Shown one piece after another: positions 9,184 through 19,159 of a stretch of DNA of 64,000 bases. The DNA lies in contig NZ_JAODNV010000011.1 in the NCBI RefSeq assembly GCF_025398195.1, forward strand, positions 62,001 to 126,000. Direction: 5' to 3'. Made by a program: the position numbers and the translations under genes. Below the pieces are notes generated by a model. That model saw only the letters and a program-made list of their open reading frames with translations, did no database searches and had not been told where the DNA came from. How positions within the stretch are numbered: position 1 is the first letter of the stretch; each line of letters starts with the position of its first letter. Source of the stretch: Chelativorans petroleitrophicus. GTDB taxonomy: Bacteria > Pseudomonadota > Alphaproteobacteria > Rhizobiales > Rhizobiaceae.

Positions 9184-9645
9184 ATGGCAGTTAAAACGAT
9201 CGATATTTCGCTTAATGAGGACCGCTTTGACGCGCGGGCATTTTCCGGCGTCCGAACGCGGCGCATCATCGCCTTCTGTATCGATTACATATTGATTGCG
9301 CTTCTTCTCATACCCGTGGGCCTTCTGGTGCTGTTGCTCGGCCTCATCACCATCGGCCTCGGCTGGTTGCTCTTTTCGGTTCTGGGGCCGCTGACTGCCC
9401 TTCTGTACGTGGCCGTGACGCTGGGCGGGCGGCACCAATCGACCATCGGGATGCGCATGATGGATCTGCGGCTGGAAAGGCTGGACGGCGGACGGGTGGA
9501 CCCGTTCCTGGCCATCGCTCACACGGTCCTCTTCTGGATCGGCAATGCGGTGCTGACGCCCTTCATCCTGCTTCTTGCGCTTATCACCCGCTACAAGCGC
9601 ACGCTGCACGATCTCCTACTTGGCACCGTGGTCGTGCGCGCCTGA
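9184..9645 (+). CDS. RDD-family membrane protein
   Basis: A 153-residue protein with the RDD signature: an Arg in RRIIAFCIDYILI at the first helix and Asp residues in paired hydrophobic segments. Three transmembrane stretches are seen at about residues 28-50, 55-80 and 112-135. Between them sits QSTIGMRMMDLRLE, and the protein ends YKRTLHDLLLGTVVV, which is the usual RDD ending. Some relatives have been linked to Na+/H+ exchange, but function here is unknown. It lies 81 bp after hemB on the same strand. Confidence 0.8.
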   Translation: MAVKTIDISLNEDRFDARAFSGVRTRRIIAFCIDYILIALLLIPVGLLVLLLGLITIGLGWLLFSVLGPLTALLYVAVTLGGRHQSTIGMRMMDLRLERLDGGRVDPFLAIAHTVLFWIGNAVLTPFILLLALITRYKRTLHDLLLGTVVVRA

Positions 9646-9802
9646 CAAAAGGCTTCCTGCCCCTGCCCTGTTTGCAAGGTGCAAAGTTGCGCTCAACTGA
9701 CGGCTCAGGGCAATTCCATCCTTGCGGCATATTTCGCCGTGCTTATTCTCTGGCCCATTCGCGGGCCCGCAGCCCGTGACCAACTGAGCAGTGGTGCGGG
9801 CG

Positions 9803-11635
9803 ATGGCCGACTTTCATGTCTGGATGACCTACGCGATCATCCTGGTGACTGTTGTTGCCTATGCAAGCGACCGCTTCGCGCTGGAGCAGGTTGCGCTCGC
9901 AAGTCTCGCGGCATTCCTCCTTCTCTTCGGCATCTTCCCCTTCGAGCATCCCGGGCATGGAGCCATCCATGCGGAGAATCTTCTGGCGGGCTTCGCCAAT
10001 CCGGCGCTCGCGACCGTGCTGGCGCTGCTGATTGTCGGTCAGGGACTTTTCGCCACGGATGCCATGGACGCCCCGGCGCGCATCATCGGCCGGCTTGGCG
10101 GCCGCTCTCACTGGCGGGCCATCGCCTTAACGGTGCTCACCGCCGCGGCCGTGAGCTCAGTGCTCAACAACACGCCGGTGGTAGTCATTTTCATTCCCGT
10201 GCTTGTGGCGATGGCCGCCAAACAGGGCTTTGCCCCGTCCAAGGCGCTGATGCCCCTCTCCTTTCTCACCATCCTCGGCGGCATGACTACCATCATCGGC
10301 TCGTCAACGAACCTGCTGGTGGCCGGCGTGGTCGCGAACTTCGGCATCGGAGTCGGCTTCTTCGACATCACCATTCCCGGGCTGGTCCTCGCCCTTGCTG
10401 GTGCAGTCTATGTGCTGGGGATCATGCCGCACATTTTGCGCGACGCGGGCAGCGAAAAGGATTTCCGGCAAAGCGTGTCGGGCACGCACTTCATCGGCGA
10501 GATCCGGCTCACCCCTGGCCATCCGTTCCTTGGTATAGAGTCGCGTTCCGGCCTTTTCCCCGGGCTAGGTGAACTCACGCCCAAATTGATCATCCGCCGC
10601 GGCATGAGCTTCTATCCGCCCTTTGACAACGTGACGCTCTCAGAGGGTGACCGGCTGGTGATCACGGCCACGCGGCGGGCCTTCATGAAGGCCCTTTCCC
10701 AAGGCGGCGCCGGCATCATTTCCAGCGTCGATTCGGAACGCTTCATGAAGACCGGCGATCCGACCCAACCGCTCGGGCCGGACTACCACATCGCCGAGGC
10801 CATCATTCCGCCAGGCTCGCGCCACGCCGGCCGAACGATCCGCAATGCCGGCATCGACACAACGCACGGCGTTCATATGTTGGGCGTCCAGCGCAAGCAT
10901 CGGATGGGACGCACACCGCTTTCGGAAATCCGGCTGGAGCCGGGCGACACGATCCTCATAGGCGGCAGCGACCGCGCGCTGGAGGAGTTGCGTCAAAGCC
11001 ATGATCTGCTGGTGCTGGAATGGTCTGCAGAACCGGTGCCGCAGCCCCGCAAGGCTGGAATCGCATTCACGATCTTCGCCGCAATCGTGGTGACGGCTGC
11101 CTTTGACATACTGCCCATCGTCGCTTCCTCCATTACCGGAGCATTCGCGATGATAGTCACCGGATGTCTTACGCTTCCGCAGGCGGCCCGGGCTTTCGAC
11201 CGTCAGATCTTCCTGCTGGTCGGATCTTCTATCGCTGCCGCGACCGCGCTGGAGCAGACAGGAGGCGCCCAGCTCATCGCGGAAACAGCCGTCAGCCTGC
11301 TGAACGGGCAGAGCGCCGCCGTGGTGATGTCAGGTTTCTTTGCGGTGGTTGCGCTGCTGACCAATGTTCTCTCAAACAACGCTACGGCGGTCCTCTTCAC
11401 CCCGATCGGCATCGGCATAGCCCAAGCGATCGGCGCGCCGCCAATGGCTTTCATCGCCGCCACGATCTTCGCAGCCAACTGCTCCTTCGCCACCCCGATC
11501 GGCTATCAGACCAACCTGCTCGTCATGGGGCCAGGCCATTATTCCTTCGGTGATTTCGTCCGGGCAGGCACGCCGCTGGTCATAATAATCTGGTTGACCT
11601 TTTCCCTCTTCGGTCCATGGTATTATGGATTTTGA
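9803..11635 (+). CDS. SLC13/DASS-type permease with TrkA-C (RCK_C) domains
   Basis: A 610-residue transporter split into two membrane halves by a soluble insert. The N-terminal half has paired motifs such as SSVLNNTPVVVIFIPVLV and IIGSSTNLLVAG. Two RCK_C-like modules follow (LIIRRGMSFYPPFDNVTLSEGDRLVITA; IRLEPGDTILIGG). The C-terminal half repeats the pattern with LSNNATAVLFTPI and FATPIGYQTNLLVMGPG. This is the SLC13/citrate-sulfate architecture. Substrate is not predictable; dicarboxylate or sulfate is plausible. ATG at 9803 is preferred to the GTG at 9791. Confidence 0.85.
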   Translation: MADFHVWMTYAIILVTVVAYASDRFALEQVALASLAAFLLLFGIFPFEHPGHGAIHAENLLAGFANPALATVLALLIVGQGLFATDAMDAPARIIGRLGGRSHWRAIALTVLTAAAVSSVLNNTPVVVIFIPVLVAMAAKQGFAPSKALMPLSFLTILGGMTTIIGSSTNLLVAGVVANFGIGVGFFDITIPGLVLALAGAVYVLGIMPHILRDAGSEKDFRQSVSGTHFIGEIRLTPGHPFLGIESRSGLFPGLGELTPKLIIRRGMSFYPPFDNVTLSEGDRLVITATRRAFMKALSQGGAGIISSVDSERFMKTGDPTQPLGPDYHIAEAIIPPGSRHAGRTIRNAGIDTTHGVHMLGVQRKHRMGRTPLSEIRLEPGDTILIGGSDRALEELRQSHDLLVLEWSAEPVPQPRKAGIAFTIFAAIVVTAAFDILPIVASSITGAFAMIVTGCLTLPQAARAFDRQIFLLVGSSIAAATALEQTGGAQLIAETAVSLLNGQSAAVVMSGFFAVVALLTNVLSNNATAVLFTPIGIGIAQAIGAPPMAFIAATIFAANCSFATPIGYQTNLLVMGPGHYSFGDFVRAGTPLVIIIWLTFSLFGPWYYGF

Positions 11636-11689
11636 AGGCCTGGCAGAAGGCCCGCGCGAAGCATCCGCTTGAGAAGAACGCCTGCAGAA

Positions 11690-12445
11690 ATGACGCAGCA
11701 CTCCGCCCATTCGCCTCAGTTCTTCCTTACGGCGCCCTCGCCCTGTCCGTATCTCGAAGGACAGTACGAGCGGAAGGTTTTCACGCATCTGGTGGGCGCC
11801 AAGGCGCCCGAACTCAACGACCTTCTTACCCAGGGCGGCTTCCGCCGCTCGCAGAACATCGCCTACCGGCCCGCCTGCGAGAATTGCCGGGCCTGCGTGT
11901 CGGTGCGCATCCTGGCGCAGGAGTTCTGTCTGTCGAAGAACATGAAGCGCATTCTCAAGCGCAACGCCGACCTCATCGGCACCGCGCGCCCGGCGGAGCC
12001 ATCGACGGAGCAGTATTCGGTGTTCCGCGCCTATCTGGACGCGCGCCACCGGCGCGGAGGCATGTCCGACATGACAGTGCTCGATTATGCAATGATGGTG
12101 GAAGATACACATGTCGACACCAAGGTGATCGAATACCGTCGCCGCGGACCCGATTCCTTCGTGACCGGACGTGGCGAGGGAGAGCTTCTGGCCGTGGCGC
12201 TCACGGACCAGATGAGCGACGGTCTTTCGATGGTCTACTCCTTCTACGACCCGGAACTGGAGGGTCGCTCTCTCGGCACCTTCATGATCCTCGACCACAT
12301 CCGGCGGGCAGCGGCGGCAGGCTTGCCGCATGTCTATCTCGGATATTGGGTGAACGGATCACGCAAGATGGCTTACAAGGTGCGCTTCCGCCCGCAGGAG
12401 CATCTGGGCCCCAATGGCTGGGTCCGGTTTCAGCAGGAGGACTAA
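11690..12445 (+). CDS. bpt: Aspartate/glutamate leucyltransferase Bpt
   Basis: An N-end-rule enzyme that adds leucine from Leu-tRNA to proteins with N-terminal Asp or Glu, marking them for ClpS/ClpAP. The 251-residue protein has the ATE N-terminal Cys motif ([13 protein letters not shown]), the [10 protein letters not shown] block and the C-terminal acyltransferase region ([28 protein letters not shown]). HAMAP assigns such alphaproteobacterial proteins to Bpt rather than arginyltransferase. ATG at 11690 starts 54 bp after the permease stop, so the two may share a transcript. Confidence 0.9.
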   Translation: MTQHSAHSPQFFLTAPSPCPYLEGQYERKVFTHLVGAKAPELNDLLTQGGFRRSQNIAYRPACENCRACVSVRILAQEFCLSKNMKRILKRNADLIGTARPAEPSTEQYSVFRAYLDARHRRGGMSDMTVLDYAMMVEDTHVDTKVIEYRRRGPDSFVTGRGEGELLAVALTDQMSDGLSMVYSFYDPELEGRSLGTFMILDHIRRAAAAGLPHVYLGYWVNGSRKMAYKVRFRPQEHLGPNGWVRFQQED

Positions 12446-12668
12446 CCGAAAGGCGAGGTCCTCCACGCAGTTGCCGTAATATAACCCTTATCTATGCGAC
12501 AAAATTTAGGTTGATGCCTGCAAGGTTGCGGCTATTCAGGATAACCGGCCGTTGCGGCGGGGTGGTAAGTGCAGCAGTTCGGCGGCGTGAGAAATGAGAG
12601 CCGTGTTCGGGATCAATCATGTTCGTGATCGGACAGTAGTGCTCGGGGAGAGCCGATAAGGTCTGCCC

Positions 12669-14003
12669 ATGTCGGCCCTCGAAACGTATCGGCCCATCAG
12701 GAACAGTGACATGTTGCAGGTAGCGAACGGACCCAAGAATCTTGCGCTTCTGACGGCGAACGGAGCGAGCATCCGGCGCCATAAGTACTTCCGCGATCTT
12801 CGGGTTTTCCTGCCGTTCGTTGTGCTTGCCGCCGCTCTGCAGGTGGCGACCTACCTGTTCATCGTTATTCGCGCGGGCCGGACGGACTGGGGGAACATGT
12901 CTACCGTCCTGGCTTTCACCGCCGCCATCCCCCTCATTGCCGCAAGCACGCTCAGTGCCTTCCGGCGCCATGAGGCGCCGATCACGGTTGCTGTCATCGT
13001 TTCCATGGTTCTGACGGCGTTCGTGGTCGCCTTCCTTTCTGCAGCGCGTATTCCGCTGAGCTACACCAGCCTTATGTGGTCGCTGCCAGTGTTTCCCCTC
13101 GTCATGGCCTATGCGAATCTGAAATTCCACCAGTCCGTGGGAGACCGGGTGGCCATCCTTCCGTTTGACCGGGCCGAGTGGCTGCAGAGCGTGCTCGGCA
13201 CCAACGTGCCGATCCTGTCTTCGCACGACGTGGATTTCAGCAATGTCGATGCCGTCATCATCGACCCCAGGGAGCATCTCTCGCAGAAATGGCTCGAAAT
13301 GCTGACCCGCTGCCACATGAGCCGGGTGGAGATCATACCCTGGCCCCTATTCATCGAGACGCGCCTGGGGCGGGTCGACATCAGCACGTTCGAAATCGCC
13401 CATATAACCTACAGTCCAAGCCAGATCCTCTACATGCGTGCCAAGCGGGCGCTGGACATTGCCGCCGTCATCCTGACCCTGCCCATAACCCTTCCGCTCG
13501 GATGTCTAGTGGCCATCTACATTCTGCTGAAGGATGGCCGGCCGATGCTTTTCGTGCAGAAGAGGCGCGGCTATGGAGCCCGTTCCTTCAACCTCTACAA
13601 ATTCCGTACGATGTATAACGGGTCGTCGGGAGGAAGCACCGAACGCGGCGACAAGCGCATCATTCCCGGCTGCCATGTGGTCCGGCGGCTGCGGCTCGAC
13701 GAGCTGCCCCAGCTTTACAACGTGCTCATCGGCGAGATGAGCCTCATAGGCCCCAGGCCCGTGGCCGAATATGTGGAACGCGATTCGATCGCTGTGGAGC
13801 CCAAGTACGAGCTCCGCACCCTCATCCGCCCTGGCCTGACCGGATGGGCTCAGGTCACCTCTGGCTACGCTGCGACCGTCGAGGAGGAGCTCGAGAAGCT
13901 GGCCTATGACCTGTATTACATCAAGCGGATCTCGTTCGACCTCGACCTGCTGATCATCTTTCGCACCATAAAGACTCTTGTTCTCGGGAAAAGCGCTCGC
14001 TGA
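12669..14003 (+). CDS. Bacterial sugar transferase (polyprenyl-phosphate glycosyl-1-phosphate transferase)
   Basis: A 444-residue membrane enzyme that probably loads the first sugar phosphate onto undecaprenyl phosphate for surface polysaccharide. The N-terminal half has four hydrophobic helices (about residues 45-160) and a CoA-binding-like nucleotide region. The C-terminal half is the classic sugar-transferase domain: RAKRALDIAAVILTLP, FVQKRRGYGARSFNLYKFRTM, RLRLDELPQLYNVL, EMSLIGPRPVAEY and RPGLTGWAQVTSGY. No other glycosyltransferases lie nearby, so it looks like an orphan. ATG at 12669 has an AAGG box about 9 nt upstream. Confidence 0.9.
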   Translation: MSALETYRPIRNSDMLQVANGPKNLALLTANGASIRRHKYFRDLRVFLPFVVLAAALQVATYLFIVIRAGRTDWGNMSTVLAFTAAIPLIAASTLSAFRRHEAPITVAVIVSMVLTAFVVAFLSAARIPLSYTSLMWSLPVFPLVMAYANLKFHQSVGDRVAILPFDRAEWLQSVLGTNVPILSSHDVDFSNVDAVIIDPREHLSQKWLEMLTRCHMSRVEIIPWPLFIETRLGRVDISTFEIAHITYSPSQILYMRAKRALDIAAVILTLPITLPLGCLVAIYILLKDGRPMLFVQKRRGYGARSFNLYKFRTMYNGSSGGSTERGDKRIIPGCHVVRRLRLDELPQLYNVLIGEMSLIGPRPVAEYVERDSIAVEPKYELRTLIRPGLTGWAQVTSGYAATVEEELEKLAYDLYYIKRISFDLDLLIIFRTIKTLVLGKSAR

Positions 14004-14261
14004 TTACGGCCTCAGGGTGGCCTCTCCCTTCAGAGCGCACCGGGTTAGCTGAGTTCGGAAAGCGGAAGAGCCTCTGTCTTTTTGTTCCTGGCTCCATGAA
14101 AGAAGCCAGTGTCCGTCCGCACCCTACGAGCAACAGACTGAACCATCAGGAATTGGATCGAAACCCGGCACATCCTCGCTTTCAGGTTTCCGAGAAAACC
14201 CGGAAGGGAGACAGGATCTTGCCCATGCAGATTCCGGACGGAACTGTGGAAAAACAATATG

Positions 14262-14304
14262 TTAGAGCAATTCAAGGGTTTCCACGAAATCCGAACTGCT
14301 CTAA
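14262..14304 (-). terminator. Terminator of the aap operon overlapping the aapP stop codon
   Basis: Perfect 8-bp arms TTAGAGCA (14262-14269) and TGCTCTAA (14297-14304) extend after one mismatch by three further pairs. The aapP TAG (14301-14303) lies inside one arm. On the minus strand the stem is followed by CATATTGTTTTTCC, a plausible U-tract. The GAGCAATTC wording also resembles a dispersed rhizobial repeat. Confidence 0.6.
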
Positions 14305-15101
14305 TGTAGAATCTGCGACAGGAAGAGCTTTGTGCGTTCGTGCTGCGGGTTGTCGAAGAATTCGGCCGGCGTGTTCTGCTCCACGATCTGCCCCTGATCC
14401 ATGAAGATCACGCGGTTGGCCACCTGGCGAGCAAATCCCATCTCGTGGGTGACGCAGATCATGGTCATGCCCTCGTGGGCCAGATCCACCATCGTGTCGA
14501 GCACTTCCTTGATCATCTCCGGATCGAGCGCGGAGGTGGGCTCGTCAAAAAGCATGATGCGCGGATTCATGCATAGCGCGCGGGCAATGGCCACGCGCTG
14601 CTGCTGCCCGCCGGAGAGCTGGCCCGGATATTTGTTCGCCTGCTCGGGGATGCGCACCCGCTCAAGATAGTGCATGGCTATCCGCTCTGCCTCGCGCTTC
14701 GGCATTTTGCGCACCCAGATGGGCGCCAGCGTGCAGTTCTCCAGAATGGTCAGATGCGGGAACAGATTGAAGTGCTGGAACACCATGCCGACTTCGCGTC
14801 GCACCTCATCGATCTTCTTGAGGTCGTTTGTCAGCTCGATGCCATCGACGATAATCCGGCCCTTCTGGTGTTCCTCGAGCCGGTTGATGCAGCGGATCAT
14901 GGTGGACTTGCCGGAACCCGAAGGGCCGCAGACCACGATGCGCTCGCCACGCATTACCTTCAGATTGATGTCGCGCAGCACGTGGAACTCGCCATACCAC
15001 TTGTGCATGCCGATGATCTCGATGGCAACCTCCGTATCGGAGATCTGCAGTTTGGAGCGGTCGGCCTGGGTGTCTACACCGGTCGCGTTCTGGGCAGCCA
15101 T
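14301..15101 (-). CDS. aapP: General L-amino-acid ABC transporter ATPase AapP
   Basis: The cytoplasmic ATPase of the rhizobial broad-range amino-acid importer. The 266-residue protein contains Walker A (GPSGSGKST), Q-loop ([14 protein letters not shown]), signature (LSGGQQQR), Walker B ([12 protein letters not shown]) and H-loop ([10 protein letters not shown]). ATG at 15101 is chosen over longer readings that run into aapM; it follows the aapM stop by 16 bp. It is the last gene of aapJQMP, and a terminator overlaps its stop. Confidence 0.96.
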   Translation of the reverse strand: MAAQNATGVDTQADRSKLQISDTEVAIEIIGMHKWYGEFHVLRDINLKVMRGERIVVCGPSGSGKSTMIRCINRLEEHQKGRIIVDGIELTNDLKKIDEVRREVGMVFQHFNLFPHLTILENCTLAPIWVRKMPKREAERIAMHYLERVRIPEQANKYPGQLSGGQQQRVAIARALCMNPRIMLFDEPTSALDPEMIKEVLDTMVDLAHEGMTMICVTHEMGFARQVANRVIFMDQGQIVEQNTPAEFFDNPQHERTKLFLSQILH

Positions 15102-15117
15102 GTTCCTTCTCCCTGAA

Positions 15118-16614
15118 TCATCGCCTGTGGCCGGTGTGAAGCCGGCGTTCCATGAAAATTGAATAGCGCGACATGCTGAAGCAGAAGAGCCAGTAGATGA
15201 ATGCCGCAAAGACGAGCCCCGTCGCGGCCGTCGTCGGGGTAATCCAGTTCGGGTCCGAGAAACCGCGCCGCACCGTCCCCAAGAGATCGGCCAGTCCGAT
15301 GATGTAGACTAGGCTCGTATCCTTGAACATGCCGATGAATGTGTTCACGATACCCGGAATGACGAGTTTGAGCGCCTGCGGCATGATGACCAGACGCATC
15401 ATCTGCCAGTAGCCGAGCCCCAGTGCCATTGCCCCCTCATACTGGCCTTTGGGCACCGCCTGCAGCCCGCCGCGCACCACCTCGGCCATATAGGCGGCGG
15501 AAAACAGCGCCACGCCGATGAGCGCTCTCAGAAGCTGGTTGAAGGTCACGCCGACCGGCAGGAAGAGCGGAATCATGAAGGTCGACATGAAGAGGACGGT
15601 GATCAGCGGCACACCGCGCCAGAATTCGATGAAGACCACCGAGAACAGGCGGACCGCCGGCATGCTGGAACGGCGGCCAAGCGCAAGCAGTATGCCGAGC
15701 GGCAGCGAAGCCGCAATGCCCGTGAGCGCCACCACCAGCGTCAGCATCAGCCCACCCCAAAGATTCGTGGGCACGGGGCGCAAGCCGAAGTCTCCGGCCA
15801 GAAGCACGATCAGCATAGCGACGACGAACGGCGGCAGCAGAACCCTCAGGAGCACGCCGTTCTGCTTTGCTCCCGCACGAACGGCGGCAAGCACGCTCGC
15901 GCCAGTCGAGGCAAGCGCCGTAAGGAACGAAAGCAGGGCCAGCGGCGAGAAGCGGAAGGTCAGAAGCACCATCCGTCCGCCCGTAACAACATTGGCCAGT
16001 ATGAGGAGAAGGAAAGCCAGCGCAACCAGCCACGTGGCAACCCTGATCAGCTTCGGCGATACACCGGGATTGCCGGAGGCGAAGATGATCGAAAGGAAGG
16101 CCGCCACGATGAAAAGCAGCGCGATCCAGCTTCCGCTGATAGTAAACCGGCCGCCGGTAAGCAGAACCAGCGCTACGAAGGGATAGACGATCAGCAGAAG
16201 AACGGCGTTCAGGCGCTTGTAAGGCACGGCTGGAATGGCCAGCCCAGCCCCCAGAATGACAAGCAGGAGCAGCGCCAGATCGACACGCCAGCGCTCATCC
16301 AGCGGATAAAGACCATACATGAACTGGCCGAGCTTTGCCGAAACGAAAGCCCAGCAGGCGCCAACCGGTCCGCCCTCGCCGGCAAGGCAGGCCTGGCGGT
16401 CGCTGCCGACGAAAACGCCGGAAAGCAGCGCCCACTCGATAATGTTCCATGCGGCCCAGACGCAAAAGATGCTCAGGGCAATGGTCAGGACCGCATCAAA
16501 GGGCGTGGCGAAAAGGTTCTTCCGCACCGTCGCCAGCAAACCATATTCGCTCGGCGGCGGCGGGAGCGCCGGCTTCTGCTCGCGGGCGACGTAAAAGGCG
16601 ACTTGTTCCTGCAT
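15118..16614 (-). CDS. aapM: General L-amino-acid ABC transporter permease AapM (enlarged)
   Basis: An inner-membrane permease paired with AapQ. The C-terminal half is a standard HisM-type domain: [26 protein letters not shown], the EAA-type loop ([20 protein letters not shown]) and [20 protein letters not shown]. At 498 residues it is over 100 longer than the roughly 384 of characterised AapM. The extra sequence lies between about residues 150 and 275 and adds three to four hydrophobic helices (around [18 protein letters not shown] and [17 protein letters not shown]). The ATG at 16614 is firm. It starts 8 bp after the aapQ stop. Confidence 0.93.
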   Translation of the reverse strand: MQEQVAFYVAREQKPALPPPPSEYGLLATVRKNLFATPFDAVLTIALSIFCVWAAWNIIEWALLSGVFVGSDRQACLAGEGGPVGACWAFVSAKLGQFMYGLYPLDERWRVDLALLLLVILGAGLAIPAVPYKRLNAVLLLIVYPFVALVLLTGGRFTISGSWIALLFIVAAFLSIIFASGNPGVSPKLIRVATWLVALAFLLLILANVVTGGRMVLLTFRFSPLALLSFLTALASTGASVLAAVRAGAKQNGVLLRVLLPPFVVAMLIVLLAGDFGLRPVPTNLWGGLMLTLVVALTGIAASLPLGILLALGRRSSMPAVRLFSVVFIEFWRGVPLITVLFMSTFMIPLFLPVGVTFNQLLRALIGVALFSAAYMAEVVRGGLQAVPKGQYEGAMALGLGYWQMMRLVIMPQALKLVIPGIVNTFIGMFKDTSLVYIIGLADLLGTVRRGFSDPNWITPTTAATGLVFAAFIYWLFCFSMSRYSIFMERRLHTGHRR

Positions 16615-16622
16615 GCCTCCTC

Positions 16623-17828
16623 CTACCGCTCCACGAGCGCCACGCGGGCGTTAAACCAGTTCATGAAAGCCGACGTGACGACGCTGAGACCCAGATAAAC
16701 AACCATCCAGATCGCAACCACTTCGACCGACTGCCCCGTCTGATTGAGCACCGTGGAACCGACCGCCACCAGCTCCGGATAACCGACCGCGAGGCCGAGC
16801 GAGGAATTCTTGGTCAGGTTCAGGTATTGGCTCGTGAGCGGGGGGATGATGACGCGGAAGGCCTGCGGCACGACGACCAGCCGCAGCGTCGCGCCACGCG
16901 TCAGCCCGAGCGCATAGGCGGCCTCCGTCTGCCCCCATGAGACGGCCAGAATACCGGCGCGCACGATCTCGGCAATGAAGGCGGCGGTGTAGAAGGAGAG
17001 CGCCAGAAAGAGCGCCAGGAACTCTGGCTTGACCTGCCATCCGCCCACAAGATTGAAGCGTGTCGCCTCCGGAAACTCGAAGGTAACCGGCAAGCCGCTC
17101 ACAACAAAAACCGCCAGCGGCAACCCTAAGATGAGCCCCAGGTTTGGCCACAGCAGGGATCGGCGTTCTCCGGTGCGCATCTGCCGCAGCCGGTTCAGCC
17201 GGGCAAGCACAAGCGCGCCCGCGATGCCGATGAGGAAGGCGACGAGCGTCCAGATCGCCACCGGATCGAACCTTGCCGCCGGCATCTGCAAGCCGCGGTT
17301 GGACAAATAGGTGCCGAACGGCAGTTCCACCGCCTGACGGGGCAGAGGCAGAACGGAAAGCACGCCGAAATACCAGAACAGGATAACCAGCAGCGGCGGG
17401 ATATTCCGGAAGGTCTCGACGTAGACCGTCGAAAGCCCGCGCACGAGATAGTTGCGCGAAAGGCGGCCTACCCCGATGATGAAGCCTATGATGGTGGCAA
17501 GGGCAATCCCGGAACCGGCTACAATCACCGTATTGGTGAGCCCGACCAGCAGGGCGCGGCCATAGGTGGAATTGCTGCTGTAGTCGATCGGCAATTGGGC
17601 AATGTCAAAGCCTGCCCGGGAGGACAGAAAGCCGAACCCGGACGCGATTTTGGCCTGCGCGAGGTTTTGCACCGTGTTGTTGATGAGCCATGCGGCAAAC
17701 GCCAGAATGGCAATGATCATCACGATCTGGATGATCAGCCCACGCACTCTGGGGTCGCGCATGAGGGTCACGCGCGGCTCGGAAATGCTTGCAGCTTCAG
17801 CCGTCATTTGATCCGCCATAGGCGCCAT
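16623..17828 (-). CDS. aapQ: General L-amino-acid ABC transporter permease AapQ
   Basis: A 401-residue permease of the HisQ/M type. It has an N-terminal helix ([18 protein letters not shown]), the large periplasmic loop with [39 protein letters not shown], and the C-terminal EAA region ([34 protein letters not shown]). Length equals the rhizobial family. The start could be ATG 17828 or 17819. It follows aapJ after 74 bp that hold a strong hairpin, which probably tunes its expression below that of aapJ. Confidence 0.95.
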   Translation of the reverse strand: MAPMADQMTAEAASISEPRVTLMRDPRVRGLIIQIVMIIAILAFAAWLINNTVQNLAQAKIASGFGFLSSRAGFDIAQLPIDYSSNSTYGRALLVGLTNTVIVAGSGIALATIIGFIIGVGRLSRNYLVRGLSTVYVETFRNIPPLLVILFWYFGVLSVLPLPRQAVELPFGTYLSNRGLQMPAARFDPVAIWTLVAFLIGIAGALVLARLNRLRQMRTGERRSLLWPNLGLILGLPLAVFVVSGLPVTFEFPEATRFNLVGGWQVKPEFLALFLALSFYTAAFIAEIVRAGILAVSWGQTEAAYALGLTRGATLRLVVVPQAFRVIIPPLTSQYLNLTKNSSLGLAVGYPELVAVGSTVLNQTGQSVEVVAIWMVVYLGLSVVTSAFMNWFNARVALVER

Positions 17829-17862
17829 CGGCCCACTCGGGCCGGGTCGGCGTCGTGTCGCC

Positions 17863-17892
17863 AGGAACCGCGCCCGCGAAGGCGCGGTTCCT
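17863..17892 (-). promoter_or_regulatory. Intercistronic hairpin between aapJ and aapQ
   Basis: A perfect 12-bp inverted repeat (17863-17874 and 17881-17892, arm AGGAACCGCGCC) with a 6-nt loop lies 11 bp beyond the aapJ stop. No good U-tract follows, so it is more likely an mRNA-stabilising or partial-attenuation element than a full terminator. Such elements follow many highly expressed binding-protein genes. Confidence 0.75.
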
Positions 17893-17902
17893 CGTTGTCA
17901 GA

Positions 17903-18922
17903 TCAGCGGATCGGCGGCGCGTAATGCAGACCGCCCTTCGTCCAAAGGGCGTTCATGCCGCGCTGAATCTTGAGAGGCGTCTCCGGCCCGACATTCCGGT
18001 CGAAAATCTCGCCGTAATTGCCGACCGCCTTGATGACATGAACCATCCAGTCTTTGGTGAGGCCGATGTCCTCGCCAAAGGTTCCGTCCAGGCCGAGAAG
18101 ACGGCGGACATCGGGATTGTCCGAATTCAGCATCTCGTCGACATTGTCCTGGGTAATACCCAGCTCCTCGGCATTGAGCAGGCCGAAATGAACCCACTTC
18201 ACGATGTCGAACCACTGTTCGTCACCCTGGCGCACGGCGGGGCCAAGAGGCTCCTTGGAGATGATCTCCGGCAGGATGACGTGCTCGTCGGGATTGGCAA
18301 GCTCCAGACGCGAGGCATAAAGGCCGGAGGCGTCCGTCGTCAGCGCGTCGCAGCGGCCCTGCTCATAGGCGGCGTTCACATCCGCCTGCGATTCGATGAC
18401 GACCGGATTGTAATCCATGTTGTTGGCGCTGAAGTAGTCAGCAAGGTTTAGCTCCGTGGTGGTGCCAGCCTGCACGCACACCGTGGCGCCCGAAAGCTGT
18501 AGAGCGGAGGTGACATTCAGGTCCTTGCGGACCATGAAGCCCTGCCCGTCATAGTAATTCACGCCGACAAAGTTGAGGCCGAGCGCGGTGTCCCGGTTCA
18601 TCGTCCAGGTCGTATTACGCGCCAGCATGTCGACTTCGCCGTTCTGCAAGGCGGGGAAGCGCTGCACAGCCGAAAGCGGCGAATATTCCACCTTGCTGGC
18701 ATCGCCCTCGAACACGGCTGCGGCCACCGCCTTGCAATAATCGATATCGAGGCCCTGCCATTCGCCCTGATCGTTCTGTGATGCAAAGCCCGGCAAACCG
18801 GTATTGACGCCGCAACGCAGAACGCCCCTGCTCTTCACATCGTCGAGCGTGGCCGCGGACGACGGCGCTGCGGCCAGAGCGACAAAGGCCGAGCCGAGCA
18901 ATACCTTGATCAGATGCTTCAT
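17903..18922 (-). CDS. aapJ: General L-amino-acid-binding periplasmic protein AapJ
   Basis: A periplasmic solute receptor of 339 residues. A Sec signal peptide (MKHLIKVLLGSAFVALAAAPSSAA) is followed by the family core: RGVLRCGVNTGLPGF, GLDIDYCKAVAAAVFEG, GEVDMLARNTTWTMNRD, VCVQAGTTTELNL and EPLGPAVRQGDEQW. It is the first gene of the operon and is divergent from metC across 237 bp. ATG at 18922 follows an AAAGGG stretch. Confidence 0.96.
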   Translation of the reverse strand: MKHLIKVLLGSAFVALAAAPSSAATLDDVKSRGVLRCGVNTGLPGFASQNDQGEWQGLDIDYCKAVAAAVFEGDASKVEYSPLSAVQRFPALQNGEVDMLARNTTWTMNRDTALGLNFVGVNYYDGQGFMVRKDLNVTSALQLSGATVCVQAGTTTELNLADYFSANNMDYNPVVIESQADVNAAYEQGRCDALTTDASGLYASRLELANPDEHVILPEIISKEPLGPAVRQGDEQWFDIVKWVHFGLLNAEELGITQDNVDEMLNSDNPDVRRLLGLDGTFGEDIGLTKDWMVHVIKAVGNYGEIFDRNVGPETPLKIQRGMNALWTKGGLHYAPPIR

Positions 18923-19080
18923 GATTGTTGACCCTTTTTTCTTAACGCGCAGGGCTTATCCCCTATGAAACGTGCAAAGCCAGCCACCTCAGCCACCCCC
19001 GCGGCGGCCTGGCGCCGAGCTTTTCTCCCAAGCACGGCGCCCATCGAATGCCATAATTCAGCGCGGGTCAAGAGAGAATA

Positions 19081-19126
19081 CCGCTGAAACACAGGCTTGT
19101 GCAGCGCATACGCAGAGCCTAAGCGG
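19081..19126 (+). promoter_or_regulatory. Structured leader upstream of metC
   Basis: Two nested stems can form: CCGCT/AGCGG (19081-19085 with 19122-19126) and AGGCT/AGCCT (19093-19097 with 19116-19120), separated by a 7-nt and a 1-nt bulge. A further small stem is possible in the apical loop. It ends 34 nt before the metC start, so it could be a cis-regulatory RNA or part of a divergent operator. It does not match the SAM-II consensus that I know. Confidence 0.35.
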
Positions 19127-19159
19127 GTCTGCAAACGGGAACAATCGTGAGAGGCAAGA

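Noticed and set aside
14096-14404. 102-residue frame after the sugar transferase gene
   Set aside because: Runs into the antisense of aapP, no homology or start signals.
19081-19126. SAM-II riboswitch before metC
   Set aside because: The leader folds but does not show the conserved SAM-II loop and pseudoknot words; kept only as an unknown structured leader.
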